NCBI GenBank assembly: GCA_905236685.1
Contig: CAJOPD010000015.1
Coordinates: 1 to 18,776, forward strand
Direction of reading: 5' to 3'
DNA: 18,776 nucleotides
From: an uncultured Clostridia bacterium
GTDB taxonomy: Bacteria > Bacillota > Clostridia > UBA1381
The notes under the pieces are model-generated. The model did not search any database, was not told where the DNA came from, and saw nothing but the letters and a program-made list of their open reading frames with translations. A program made the translations under genes and the position numbers. The number at the start of each line of letters is the position of its first letter. Within the stretch, counting starts at the first letter, position 1. Below are positions 1 through 7,228 of the stretch, one piece after another.

Positions 1-1
1 A

Positions 2-274
2 AAAACGCAGACCTTTTTCAAGGTTGTGCTTTTGCAGGTGATAAAAAGGATAATCCCGCCGATGAGCAACGAGATAATAACGCTTGTTAAGGACACTTCG
101 CTTGCAAGAATTATTGCCGTATATGAGCTTATATGGAGCGCAGAACGCTTTATCAAGCTAAAAGGTCTTATCTGGCCGCTGTTTTATACGGGCGCGTTTT
201 ATCTTGTTTTTTGCGGAGTGCTCACGCTGTTGTTCGGGTACATAGAAAAGAAAATGAGCTATTTCAGGAGTTAA
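2..274 (+). CDS. Amino-acid ABC transporter permease, C-terminal part (5' end outside window)
   Basis: This is the last 90 residues of a polar amino-acid importer permease of the HisM/GlnP type; the reading frame is open from the first bases, so the gene begins upstream. Visible are the end of the cytoplasmic EAA coupling loop (QTFFKVVL, then KRIIPP), the family pattern NEIITLVKDTSLA, and a last hydrophobic segment (about residues 60-80) before a charged tail. The EAA loop docks on the ATPase encoded 4 bases downstream, and an AGGAG site for that ATPase lies inside the end of this gene. This supports one transcription unit for the transporter. The substrate cannot be told from this fragment. 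An internal GTG at 26 is not the start, because homology to the family continues upstream of it. Confidence 0.88.
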   Translation, partial: KTQTFFKVVLLQVIKRIIPPMSNEIITLVKDTSLARIIAVYELIWSAERFIKLKGLIWPLFYTGAFYLVFCGVLTLLFGYIEKKMSYFRS

Positions 275-278
275 TGAT

Positions 279-1061
279 ATGGCAATACTTGAAGTAAAAA
301 ATATAGTCAAAAATTTCGGTAAAATATCGGTGTTAAAGGGAATTGATATGACGGTCGAAAAGGGCGAAGTTGTGTCAATAATCGGCTCTTCCGGGAGCGG
401 AAAAACAACGCTTTTGCGGTGTATCAGCTTTTTGGAAAGAGCGGACGGCGGCGAGGTTATTTTAAACGGCGAAACTATTTTTGACGCAAAAAAAACAAAG
501 CAGTTAACAGGCGAAGAAGCGCGGAAAAGACAGCTTAAATTCGGGTTTGTGTTCCAAAACTTTAATCTTTTCCCGCAATATACGGCTTTTGAGAACGTCG
601 TTTTGGCGCCGCGCCTTATCGCAAAGCAGCGTCCCGACTTCAAGGGCAACAAGGATAAAATCTATGCCGAAATAGATGAAAATGCAAAAAAACTACTCCG
701 CCGTGCAGGGCTTTCGGAAAAGATTGACAATTACCCCTGCGAGCTTTCGGGCGGACAGCAGCAAAGGGTTGCGATTTGCAGAGCGCTTGCGTTAAATCCT
801 GAGATTATGCTTTTTGACGAGCCTACATCGGCGCTTGACCCCGAAATAACAAACGAGGTTTTGAAGGTAATAAAGTCGCTTGCCGACGATAATATGACAA
901 TGATTATAGTAACGCACGAAATGGCGTTTGCAATGAATGTTTCCGACCGCATTATCTTTATGGACGGCGGAGTTATCGCAGAAGAAGGCGCGCCTTGCGA
1001 GGTTTTGAAAAACCCCAAGAGCAAGCGGCTCCGAGAGTTTTTGTCAAATGTAAGAATGTAA
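279..1061 (+). CDS. Amino-acid ABC transporter ATP-binding protein (GlnQ/HisP family)
   Basis: This ATPase powers the importer whose permease ends 4 bases upstream. All nucleotide-binding motifs are intact: Walker A GSSGSGKTT at residues 36-44, Q-loop around VFQNFNLFPQ (91-100), ABC signature LSGGQQQR (156-163), Walker B IMLFDEP (176-182) and the switch histidine in VTHEMAF (H213). The length, 260 residues, is somewhat above the usual 240-250 because of an insertion of about 15 residues (near 112-130) before the helical subdomain. Start ATG 279 is chosen because AGGAG lies about 9 bases upstream. It works at the inner face of the membrane with a homodimeric or heterodimeric permease. No substrate-binding protein gene is visible in the window; it probably lies upstream. 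Confidence 0.93.
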   Translation: MAILEVKNIVKNFGKISVLKGIDMTVEKGEVVSIIGSSGSGKTTLLRCISFLERADGGEVILNGETIFDAKKTKQLTGEEARKRQLKFGFVFQNFNLFPQYTAFENVVLAPRLIAKQRPDFKGNKDKIYAEIDENAKKLLRRAGLSEKIDNYPCELSGGQQQRVAICRALALNPEIMLFDEPTSALDPEITNEVLKVIKSLADDNMTMIIVTHEMAFAMNVSDRIIFMDGGVIAEEGAPCEVLKNPKSKRLREFLSNVRM

Positions 1062-1074
1062 CGAAGGAGAAAAA

Positions 1075-2010
1075 ATGGAGTTCACGGCAGTTGCGTATCA
1101 GATAGGAATACTTGCGCTTACCATACTTGCAGGCTTTTTGGCGGTCAAGACGGGGTATGTGGAAGGAAGGATAAAAGACGCCCTTTCAAAGCTTATAATG
1201 AGAATAGTGCTTCCCTGTCTTGTAATTTCGTCAATTTCCTCAAAGGAGTTTGACAAAGGGCTTGTAACGGACATTTTTACGGTATTTTTAATGTCCGTAT
1301 TCTGCATTTTTGTGCTTTTTGCGCTTGGCGCAATTACCGCAAAAGGTCTGAAAATCCCAAAGGGCACGAAAGAGGTGCACAGCCTTTTGACTGCGCTCGG
1401 AAATGTGACCTTTGTGGGCTATCCCGTGATTTCTGCAATGTATGGCGAAACGGGCTTTTTCTATGCCATTGTTTACTGGCTTATGAACGACCTGTTTTTG
1501 TGGACCTTCGGGCTTTTTATACTGAATGACGAAAAGCCGAAAACCGCAAAAGAGGTTTTAAAAAGGCTTACAAACCCGAACACAATAGCTTTTACAGCAG
1601 CCATTTTAATGCTCGTTTTCGGCATAAAACTGCCAAAGATTATAGATGATACGATAAGCGGAATAGGCAGTCTTACGATAGGTCTTTCAATGATATTTAT
1701 AGGAATGGCGCTTGCGGAAGTGGACGCAAAAACGGCGCTCACAAAATGGTGGGTATTTGTAATTGTACCGATTAAAATGGTGATTGTGCCGATTTTGTTC
1801 ATTTACATATTTAAATTTTTAGGCATAAGGGAAATTCTTTTGGGAGCGGTGGTATTGGAGGCGGCAATGCCTGCGCAGACAATATTGTCAATCATAGCAA
1901 AGGAAAGCAATTCCGACTATGAATATGCGGCGTGCGGAATGTTTGTAACAACAATAGCGAGCCTCATAACCCTGCCTTTCATTTGCTATATGATTAAATT
2001 TATTATTTGA
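1075..2010 (+). CDS. AEC-family (auxin efflux carrier-like) membrane transporter
   Basis: A 311-residue, very hydrophobic protein with about ten predicted membrane segments in two halves of five, the layout of the AEC/BASS-like carriers. The motif LGNVTFVGYPVISAMYG in the first half, with conserved Asn, Gly and Pro breaking a helix, is typical of bacterial AEC proteins, as is the late LEAAMPAQTILSIIA stretch. Bacterial members with known function move organic acids such as malate or malonate, or amino acids; the substrate here is unknown. It begins 13 bases after the ATPase with a strong AAGGAG site (about 1064-1069), so it is probably cotranscribed with the amino-acid transporter. Confidence 0.85.
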   Translation: MEFTAVAYQIGILALTILAGFLAVKTGYVEGRIKDALSKLIMRIVLPCLVISSISSKEFDKGLVTDIFTVFLMSVFCIFVLFALGAITAKGLKIPKGTKEVHSLLTALGNVTFVGYPVISAMYGETGFFYAIVYWLMNDLFLWTFGLFILNDEKPKTAKEVLKRLTNPNTIAFTAAILMLVFGIKLPKIIDDTISGIGSLTIGLSMIFIGMALAEVDAKTALTKWWVFVIVPIKMVIVPILFIYIFKFLGIREILLGAVVLEAAMPAQTILSIIAKESNSDYEYAACGMFVTTIASLITLPFICYMIKFII

Positions 2011-2019
2011 GGTGTTTTT

Positions 2020-2637
2020 ATGAAGGTTTTAATGCTGAACGGAAGCGTAAGAAAAAACGGCAATACCAAAACGGCACTTTTGGAAATTGCAAAGGTTTTA
2101 AAGGAATACGGCATAGAGAGCGAGATTTTTGAAATATCTGAGCCGGTCCGCGACTGTATCGGCTGCAAAGGCTGTACCGATGCGGGCTGTCGCTTTGAGG
2201 ACAACGGCGTAAACGAGTTTATCAAAAAGGCAAAAGAGGCGGACGGCTTTGTTTTCGGAACGCCCGTTTACTATGCGCACCCGAGCGGAAGGATACTGTC
2301 CTTTTTGGACAGAGCTTTTTACAGCGGCGGAAAGGCGTTTGGTTTCAAGCCTGCCGCGGCGGTTGCCTGTGCAAGAAGGGGCGGAACTACGGCAAGTTTT
2401 GATGTTATGAATAAATATTTCGGTATCTCAAATATGATAACGGTAGGTTCAAGTTATTGGAATATTATCCACGGCGCCGCACCCGGCGAGGCGGAGAAGG
2501 ACGCGGAGGGTATCCAGACAATGCATAATATAGCAAACAATATGGCGTGGATATTAAACTGCATTGATACTGCAAAAAAGAATAATATCCCATATCCCAC
2601 TCTTGAAACGGGAAACCGCACAAACTTTATAAGATAG
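2020..2637 (+). CDS. Flavodoxin-fold NAD(P)H-dependent oxidoreductase with clustered cysteines (iron-sulfur flavoprotein-like)
   Basis: A 205-residue flavodoxin-fold protein. The N-terminal GSVRKNGNTKTAL forms the FMN phosphate loop, and GTPVYYAHPSGRILSFLDR (about 80-98) is the conserved flavin-facing loop of the NADPH-dependent FMN reductase / iron-sulfur flavoprotein group. Cysteines at 46, 49, 52 and 57 have spacing C-x2-C-x2-C-x4-C, close to the compact [4Fe-4S] motif of archaeal Isf proteins, so it may carry a cluster as well as FMN; this is inference. It likely transfers electrons in the cytoplasm. The start is ATG 2020 with GAGGTG about 9 bases upstream, right after the carrier gene. 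The gene seems to end the first transcription unit, since a new promoter follows within 4 bases. Confidence 0.8.
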   Translation: MKVLMLNGSVRKNGNTKTALLEIAKVLKEYGIESEIFEISEPVRDCIGCKGCTDAGCRFEDNGVNEFIKKAKEADGFVFGTPVYYAHPSGRILSFLDRAFYSGGKAFGFKPAAAVACARRGGTTASFDVMNKYFGISNMITVGSSYWNIIHGAAPGEAEKDAEGIQTMHNIANNMAWILNCIDTAKKNNIPYPTLETGNRTNFIR

Positions 2638-2640
2638 TAC

Positions 2641-2669
2641 TTGACAAACCGCAAAATTAAAGATAGAAT
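2641..2669 (+). promoter_or_regulatory. Sigma-A promoter of the hydEGF operon
   Basis: TTGACA (2641-2646) and TAGAAT (2664-2669) are separated by exactly 17 bases. Transcription would start near 2676 and give a leader of about 95 bases before hydE at 2771. The promoter lies only 4 bases after the flavoprotein stop codon, so the hyd genes can be expressed apart from the upstream unit. Confidence 0.75.
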
Positions 2670-2675
2670 ATACCT

Positions 2676-2770
2676 GTATCCTGACTTAAAGATTTTCTGA
2701 CGGAAAGGCTGCGGTTATAAAAGTATTTGTAAAACCGTGCCCTTTTGGGTGCGGTTTTTTTGAGGTTTTT
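2676..2770 (+). promoter_or_regulatory. hydE leader with competing hairpins (attenuator-like)
   Basis: The presumed leader RNA holds two mutually exclusive stems. The 7-mer TGCGGTT occurs at 2710-2716 and again at 2750-2756, and both copies can pair with AACCG(TG) at 2733-2739. Pairing with the distal copy makes the terminator; pairing with the proximal copy would block it. This is the layout of a transcription attenuator or riboswitch expression platform. I recognise no known riboswitch aptamer in 2676-2730. No leader peptide is evident. Confidence 0.5.
2733..2761 (+). terminator. Intrinsic terminator just upstream of hydE
   Basis: AACCGTGCCC (2733-2742), loop TTTT and GGGTGCGGTT (2747-2756) form a 10-bp stem with two G-U pairs, followed by seven Ts (2755-2761). 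It lies downstream of the promoter at 2641 and only 10 bases before the hydE start, with the hydE GAGG site beginning straight after the T-tract. It therefore must be read through for hydE expression from that promoter. It may also end transcripts from the flavoprotein unit. Confidence 0.8.
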
Positions 2771-3814
2771 ATGAATGGTTTTGAAATAATAGACAAGCTG
2801 GAACGGCTGAAAAAAGCGGAGCTTTCGGAATACGCCTTTTTGGTGAGTAATATAAATGAAGAAATTGCGGAATATGCGCGGGAAAAGGCAGTTGCGGCAC
2901 AAAAGCGTGTTTACGGAAACAAGATTTTTGCGCGCGGGCTTATAGAAATCAGCAATATCTGCAAAAATGACTGTCTTTACTGCGGCATAAGAAGAAGTAA
3001 CAAAGCCTGCGAAAGATACCGCCTTACAGAGCCCGAAATTCTTGCGTGCTGTGAGGAGGGCGAAAGGCTTGGTTTTAAAACATTTGTCTTGCAGGGCGGT
3101 GAGGACGGCTTTTTTTCGGACGAAGTTCTGTCAAAACTCGTAAAAGAGATAAAAAAACGGCATAGCGGCTGTGCGGTTACGCTTTCGCTGGGCGAGCGGA
3201 GCCGTGAAAGCTATGAACTTTTGAAAAAGGCAGGAGCGGACAGGTATCTTTTAAGGCACGAAACCGCGGACAAAGCGCATTATGAAAAGCTGCACCCTAA
3301 GGAAATGTCCTTTAAAAACCGCATAAAATGCCTTGAAACCTTAAAAGAACTCGGCTATCAGGCGGGGTGCGGGTTTATGGTCGGCGCACCTTATCAGACG
3401 CCCGAAACGCTTGCGAAGGATTTGAAATTTATAGAGGAGTTCAGCCCCGATATGTGCGGGATAGGTCCATTTATTCCGCATAAGGATACGCCTTTTGCGG
3501 ATAGGTCGGCGGGAACGCTTAAAATGACCTGTTTTCTTTTGTCGGTAATCCGTTTAATCAAGCCAAACATTTTGCTGCCGGCAACCACTGCGCTCGGGAC
3601 AATTCACCCGAAAGGTCGGGAAATGGGCATTTTAGCCGGCGCGAATGTCGTTATGCCGAATTTGTCGCCCCTTTCCGTGCGCAAAAAATACGAGCTGTAT
3701 AACGGAAAAATCTGCACGGGCGAGGAAAGCGCCGAGTGCAAAATATGTCTTGAAAAAAGAATGGAACAAATCGGATACGAGATTGTAGCCGACCGAGGAG
3801 ATATAGTAAAATAG
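2771..3814 (+). CDS. hydE: [FeFe]-hydrogenase H-cluster maturation radical SAM enzyme HydE
   Basis: A cytoplasmic radical-SAM enzyme that acts on the organometallic precursor made by HydG during assembly of the two-iron subcluster of [FeFe] hydrogenase. The 347-residue length fits the family. The SAM-cluster motif C-x3-C-x2-C is at C64, C68 and C71 (CKNDCLYC). LQGGEDGFF follows as the SAM-binding GGE-type motif. A C-terminal cysteine triad at C315, C323 and C326 matches the 8- and 3-residue spacing of the optional second cluster known in Thermotoga HydE. The pocket segments LRHETADKAHYEKLHP and GFMVGAPYQT are HydE-like rather than BioB-like. Start ATG 2771 has GAGG at 2762-2765. It heads a hydE-hydG-hydF operon; no hydrogenase structural gene is in view. 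Confidence 0.95.
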   Translation: MNGFEIIDKLERLKKAELSEYAFLVSNINEEIAEYAREKAVAAQKRVYGNKIFARGLIEISNICKNDCLYCGIRRSNKACERYRLTEPEILACCEEGERLGFKTFVLQGGEDGFFSDEVLSKLVKEIKKRHSGCAVTLSLGERSRESYELLKKAGADRYLLRHETADKAHYEKLHPKEMSFKNRIKCLETLKELGYQAGCGFMVGAPYQTPETLAKDLKFIEEFSPDMCGIGPFIPHKDTPFADRSAGTLKMTCFLLSVIRLIKPNILLPATTALGTIHPKGREMGILAGANVVMPNLSPLSVRKKYELYNGKICTGEESAECKICLEKRMEQIGYEIVADRGDIVK

Positions 3815-3832
3815 AGAAAGGAAGAATTTGAA

Positions 3833-5281
3833 ATGGCAGTATATAACCCGAAATCATTAAAAGCAGAGGAATTTATAAATGACGCGGAAATAAAGGAAAC
3901 GCTTCAATATGCCGAGGAAAACAAAAACAATATTGAGCTTATAGACAAAATTTTGGAAAAGGCGCGCCCGAAAAAGACGGAAAACGGCTGCCGCGCGGCA
4001 GGACTTACGCACAGGGAGGCGTCGGTGCTTTTGGCGTGCGATATTCCCGAAAAGGTGGAGCAAATTTATAAAATCGCCGAGGAAATAAAGCTTGCCTTTT
4101 ACGGAAACAGAATTGTTATGTTTGCGCCTTTGTACCTTTCAAACTACTGTGTGAACGGCTGTGTTTACTGTCCGTACCACCTAAAAAACAAGCATATTGC
4201 AAGAAAAAAACTCACGCAGGAGGAGGTAAAAAACGAGGTAATTGCCCTTCAAGATATGGGGCATAAGCGTTTGGCAATCGAGGCGGGCGAGGACCCTGTA
4301 AACAATCCGATTGAGTATATTTTGGAATGTATAAAAACAATTTACAGCGTAAACCACAAAAACGGAGCAATAAGGCGAGTAAATGTGAATATTGCGGCAA
4401 CTACCGTTGAAAATTACCGCAAATTAAAGGACGCAGGAATAGGCACATATATTCTTTTTCAGGAAACATATCACAAGGAAAGCTATTTAAAACTGCACCC
4501 GACAGGACCTAAGCACGATTACGATTACCATACCGAAGCGATGGACAGGGCTATGGAAGGCGGAATTGATGATGTGGGCTTAGGCGTATTGTTCGGCTTG
4601 GAGCTTTATAAGTATGAATTTGCCGGGCTTATTATGCACGCCGAGCATTTGGAGGCGGTACACGGCGTGGGACCGCATACAATAAGCGTGCCGAGAATAA
4701 AAAAAGCGGACGATATTGACCCCGAAAGCTTTGACAACTCGATTTCGGACGAAATTTTTGCAAAAATTACCGCTTGTATCCGCTTAGCCGTTCCGTATAC
4801 GGGAATGATAATATCAACCAGGGAATCGGAGGAGGTGCGCGGGAAGCTTTTAAATCTTGGAGTTTCCCAGATAAGCGGAGCGTCACGCACATCGGTCGGC
4901 GGATATTCGGAAGAGGAAAGACCGCATGACACCGAACAATTTGATGTTTCCGACCAGAGAACGCTTGACGAGGTCGTGAACTGGCTTATGAAAAAGGGGC
5001 ATATTCCGTCCTTTTGCACGGCGTGCTACCGCGAGGGCAGAACGGGCGACAGATTTATGAGCCTTTGCAAAAACGGACAGATTTTAAACTGCTGTCACCC
5101 GAATGCGCTTATGACGCTTACCGAATTTTTGGTGGACTATGCCTCGGAGGAAACAAAAATACGGGGCTTTAAAATGATAGATGACGAGCTGGAAAAAATA
5201 CCAAACCCGAAGGTACGGGCGATTGCACGCGAAAATATAGAAAATATCAAAAAATCCAACAGACGCGATTTCAGATTTTAG
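3833..5281 (+). CDS. hydG: [FeFe]-hydrogenase maturation radical SAM tyrosine lyase HydG
   Basis: HydG splits tyrosine into p-cresol and dehydroglycine and produces the CO and cyanide ligands bound to iron for the H-cluster. The 482-residue length is normal. The SAM-cluster motif is C106, C110, C113 (CVNGCVYC), followed by EAGEDP as the GGE-like SAM motif. The C-terminal auxiliary cluster that holds the dangler iron is supported by C395, C398 and C412 (FCTACYREGRTGDRFMSLC), with the following NCCHPNALMTLTEFL block. No key residue is missing. It lies 18 bases after hydE with an AAGGA site and ends in a stop codon that overlaps the hydF ribosome binding site. ThiH is the nearest relative, but the C-terminal Cys block and neighbours exclude it. 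Confidence 0.96.
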   Translation: MAVYNPKSLKAEEFINDAEIKETLQYAEENKNNIELIDKILEKARPKKTENGCRAAGLTHREASVLLACDIPEKVEQIYKIAEEIKLAFYGNRIVMFAPLYLSNYCVNGCVYCPYHLKNKHIARKKLTQEEVKNEVIALQDMGHKRLAIEAGEDPVNNPIEYILECIKTIYSVNHKNGAIRRVNVNIAATTVENYRKLKDAGIGTYILFQETYHKESYLKLHPTGPKHDYDYHTEAMDRAMEGGIDDVGLGVLFGLELYKYEFAGLIMHAEHLEAVHGVGPHTISVPRIKKADDIDPESFDNSISDEIFAKITACIRLAVPYTGMIISTRESEEVRGKLLNLGVSQISGASRTSVGGYSEEERPHDTEQFDVSDQRTLDEVVNWLMKKGHIPSFCTACYREGRTGDRFMSLCKNGQILNCCHPNALMTLTEFLVDYASEETKIRGFKMIDDELEKIPNPKVRAIARENIENIKKSNRRDFRF

Positions 5282-5290
5282 GAGGAATAT

Positions 5291-6469
5291 ATGGGACTTT
5301 CCGATACAGTTTCCGCAGAGCGTGTGCATATATGCTTTTTCGGTATGCGCAACGCGGGCAAATCAAGCGTTGTAAACGCGTTTACGGGGCAGAATATTGC
5401 GATTGTGTCAGAGGTTTTGGGCACAACGACCGACCCCGTGTATAAATCAATGGAGCTTTTGCCGCTGGGACCTGTGATGATAGTGGACACGGCAGGTTAT
5501 GACGATACGGGCGAGCTCGGGAGCCTGCGCACAGAAAGAACTAAACGCGTGCTTGACAAAGCCGATATTGCGGTTTTGGTGGTTGATGCTAAAAAAGGTC
5601 TGCAAACGCCCGACAAGGAGATTTTAGACATAATCAAGGACAAAAATATTCCGCATATTATTGCATATAATAAGGCGGATTTGCTTTCCGAAATCCCCAA
5701 GGAAGAAAGCGGGGAAATATATGTCAGCGCAAAGACAAAGGCGGGGATTAACGGGCTGAAAGAAGCGGCGGCGGTTTTGATAAAAAGCGGTGAGCCTGAA
5801 AAAAGGCTTGTTTCGGGAATTATCAAAGAGGGCGATACGGCGGTTTTGGTGGTGCCCATTGACAAGGCTGCGCCTAAGGGCAGGCTGATACTCCCGCAGC
5901 AGCAGACAATCCGTGATATTTTAGACAGCGGAGCGGCGGCGGTCGTCTGTCGGGATACCGAGCTTTCAAAAACGCTTGAAATGGTAAAGCCGCAGATAGT
6001 TATAACCGATTCGCAGGTTTTCGGCAAGGTTTCACAGCTTGTGCCCGAGGATATACCGCTTACCTCCTTTTCGGTGCTTTTTGCAAGGTATAAGGGTGAG
6101 CTTTGGGCGCTTGCAAAGGGCGCGGAAGCGATAGAGAGCTTAAAGGACGGGGATAAAATCCTGATTTCCGAGGGCTGTACGCATCACAGACAGTGCGGGG
6201 ACATAGGTACGCAAAAACTCCCGAAAATGATAGAAAAATACACAAAAAAACGGTTGGAATTTGCCTTTACATCAGGGACGGAATTCCCGCAGGAGCTTTC
6301 GGAATATGCGCTCATAATCCATTGCGGCGGCTGTATGATTACCGAAACCGAGATGAAAAGCCGTATGGAATATGCAAAAAAATCGGGTACGCCGATGACA
6401 AATTACGGAACGGCAATCGCGTATGCGAACGGGATTTTGAAAAGAGCGTTAAAGCCTTTTTTGGAATAA
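5291..6469 (+). CDS. hydF: [FeFe]-hydrogenase maturation GTPase HydF
   Basis: HydF is the scaffold and carrier on which the two-iron subcluster is assembled before transfer to apo-hydrogenase; GTP drives partner exchange. The 392-residue protein has an N-terminal GTPase domain with P-loop GMRNAGKS (18-25), G3 DTAG (66-69) and G4 NKAD (127-130), a middle dimerisation domain, and a C-terminal cluster-binding domain. The [4Fe-4S] ligand motif is complete: C296-x-H298 with C302, and HCGGC (C345, C348). Its GGAGG ribosome site (5281-5285) begins at the last base of the hydG stop codon, suggesting coupled translation. Start ATG 5291 has ideal spacing of 5 bases. It is the last gene of the hyd operon. 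Confidence 0.95.
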   Translation: MGLSDTVSAERVHICFFGMRNAGKSSVVNAFTGQNIAIVSEVLGTTTDPVYKSMELLPLGPVMIVDTAGYDDTGELGSLRTERTKRVLDKADIAVLVVDAKKGLQTPDKEILDIIKDKNIPHIIAYNKADLLSEIPKEESGEIYVSAKTKAGINGLKEAAAVLIKSGEPEKRLVSGIIKEGDTAVLVVPIDKAAPKGRLILPQQQTIRDILDSGAAAVVCRDTELSKTLEMVKPQIVITDSQVFGKVSQLVPEDIPLTSFSVLFARYKGELWALAKGAEAIESLKDGDKILISEGCTHHRQCGDIGTQKLPKMIEKYTKKRLEFAFTSGTEFPQELSEYALIIHCGGCMITETEMKSRMEYAKKSGTPMTNYGTAIAYANGILKRALKPFLE

Positions 6470-6476
6470 AATCAGC

Positions 6477-6504
6477 TTGACAAAAACAGGAAATATGATA
6501 TACT
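6477..6504 (+). promoter_or_regulatory. Sigma-A promoter of the rubrerythrin gene
   Basis: TTGACA (6477-6482), 16-base spacer, TATACT (6499-6504). It starts 8 bases after the hydF stop and about 40 bases before the rubrerythrin start at 6543, so rubrerythrin can be expressed independently of hydEGF. No terminator is visible between hydF and this promoter, so read-through is also possible. Confidence 0.7.
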
Positions 6505-6542
6505 GAATTTGTAGAAATTTAAAAAGAAAGGCAGTGGAAAAT

Positions 6543-7094
6543 ATGAAAAAATTTGTATGTCCGGTATGCGGTTATGTTTATGAAGGGGAAAACCCGCCCG
6601 AAAGATGCCCGCAGTGCAAGGTTCCGGGCGAAAAGTTTACGGTAATGGAGGAAGGCGCGCTTAATTTTGCCTGCGAACATGTCATCGGCGTTGGCGCAAA
6701 GGGCAAGATTGATGATGAGGTATATGCAGGATTAAAATCCAACTTTGAGGGCGAATGCAGCGAGGTTGGTATGTATATAGCTATGTCAAGACAGGCGATA
6801 AGAGAAGGCTATCCGGAGATTGGGGCATTTTACTTGCAGGCGGCGCTGGAAGAAGCAGAGCACGCGGCAAAATTTGCAGAGCTTTTGGGCGAAGTGGTTT
6901 ATGCCGATACAAAGAAAAACCTGCAACTTCGCGCTGAGGCGGAATGCGGCGCAACAGCAGGCAAGTTAGAGCTTGCCAAGAAGGCAAAGGAACTCGGTTA
7001 TGACGCAATCCACGACACCGTTCACGAAATGGCAAAGGACGAAGCAAGACACGGCAAGGGCTTTGAGGGACTCCTCAACAGGTTCTTTAAGTAA
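6543..7094 (+). CDS. Reverse-type rubrerythrin (N-terminal rubredoxin domain)
   Basis: A cytoplasmic non-heme iron peroxidase that reduces hydrogen peroxide, and possibly oxygen, with electrons from NADH through rubredoxin reductase. Here the rubredoxin-like Fe(Cys)4 domain comes first (CPVCGYVYEG with CPQC, residues 6-26), followed by the ferritin-like diiron domain. That order is opposite to classical rubrerythrin and matches the reverse rubrerythrins of clostridia. Diiron ligand regions are visible as FEGECSEVGMY, EEAEHAAK, LRAEAECGA and MAKDEARHGKG. ATG 6543 is preferred over GTG 6534: AAAGG ends at 6531, too close to the GTG. The product has 183 residues. Placement after the oxygen-sensitive hydrogenase maturases fits oxidative-stress defence in a strict anaerobe. 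Confidence 0.92.
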   Translation: MKKFVCPVCGYVYEGENPPERCPQCKVPGEKFTVMEEGALNFACEHVIGVGAKGKIDDEVYAGLKSNFEGECSEVGMYIAMSRQAIREGYPEIGAFYLQAALEEAEHAAKFAELLGEVVYADTKKNLQLRAEAECGATAGKLELAKKAKELGYDAIHDTVHEMAKDEARHGKGFEGLLNRFFK

Positions 7095-7102
7095 GACAAC
7101 TA

Positions 7103-7132
7103 AAAAGGGTTTGAGAATTCTCAAACCCTTTT
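7103..7132. terminator. Bidirectional terminator between rubrerythrin and the capA-like gene
   Basis: A perfect 30-bp palindrome: AAAAGGGTTTGAGAA at 7103-7117 followed directly by its reverse complement at 7118-7132, with TTTT on the plus side and TTTTT on the minus side. It lies between the convergent rubrerythrin and CapA-like genes and can stop transcripts from both. Confidence 0.85.
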
Positions 7133-7228
7133 ATTATGCATTTTTTGTTTTAACTATATTTTTTTAACTCACTATTTGCAATAATTCTTAATTCAGTTTT
7201 AAACAATATGCAAGCCTCAAACTCGGTG

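Noticed and set aside
158..652. Minus-strand open frame of 164 codons opposite the ABC ATPase
   Set aside because: The plus strand carries every ABC motif; the antisense frame is a by-product of its codon usage.
2676..2732. A known riboswitch (preQ1, SAM, c-di-GMP, ZTP or fluoride type) before hydE
   Set aside because: None of the conserved cores I know could be matched; only the competing-stem layout is supported.
3833..5281. ThiH (thiamine tyrosine lyase) for the second radical-SAM gene
   Set aside because: The C-terminal cysteine block C395, C398, C412 and the hydE/hydF neighbours are specific to HydG.
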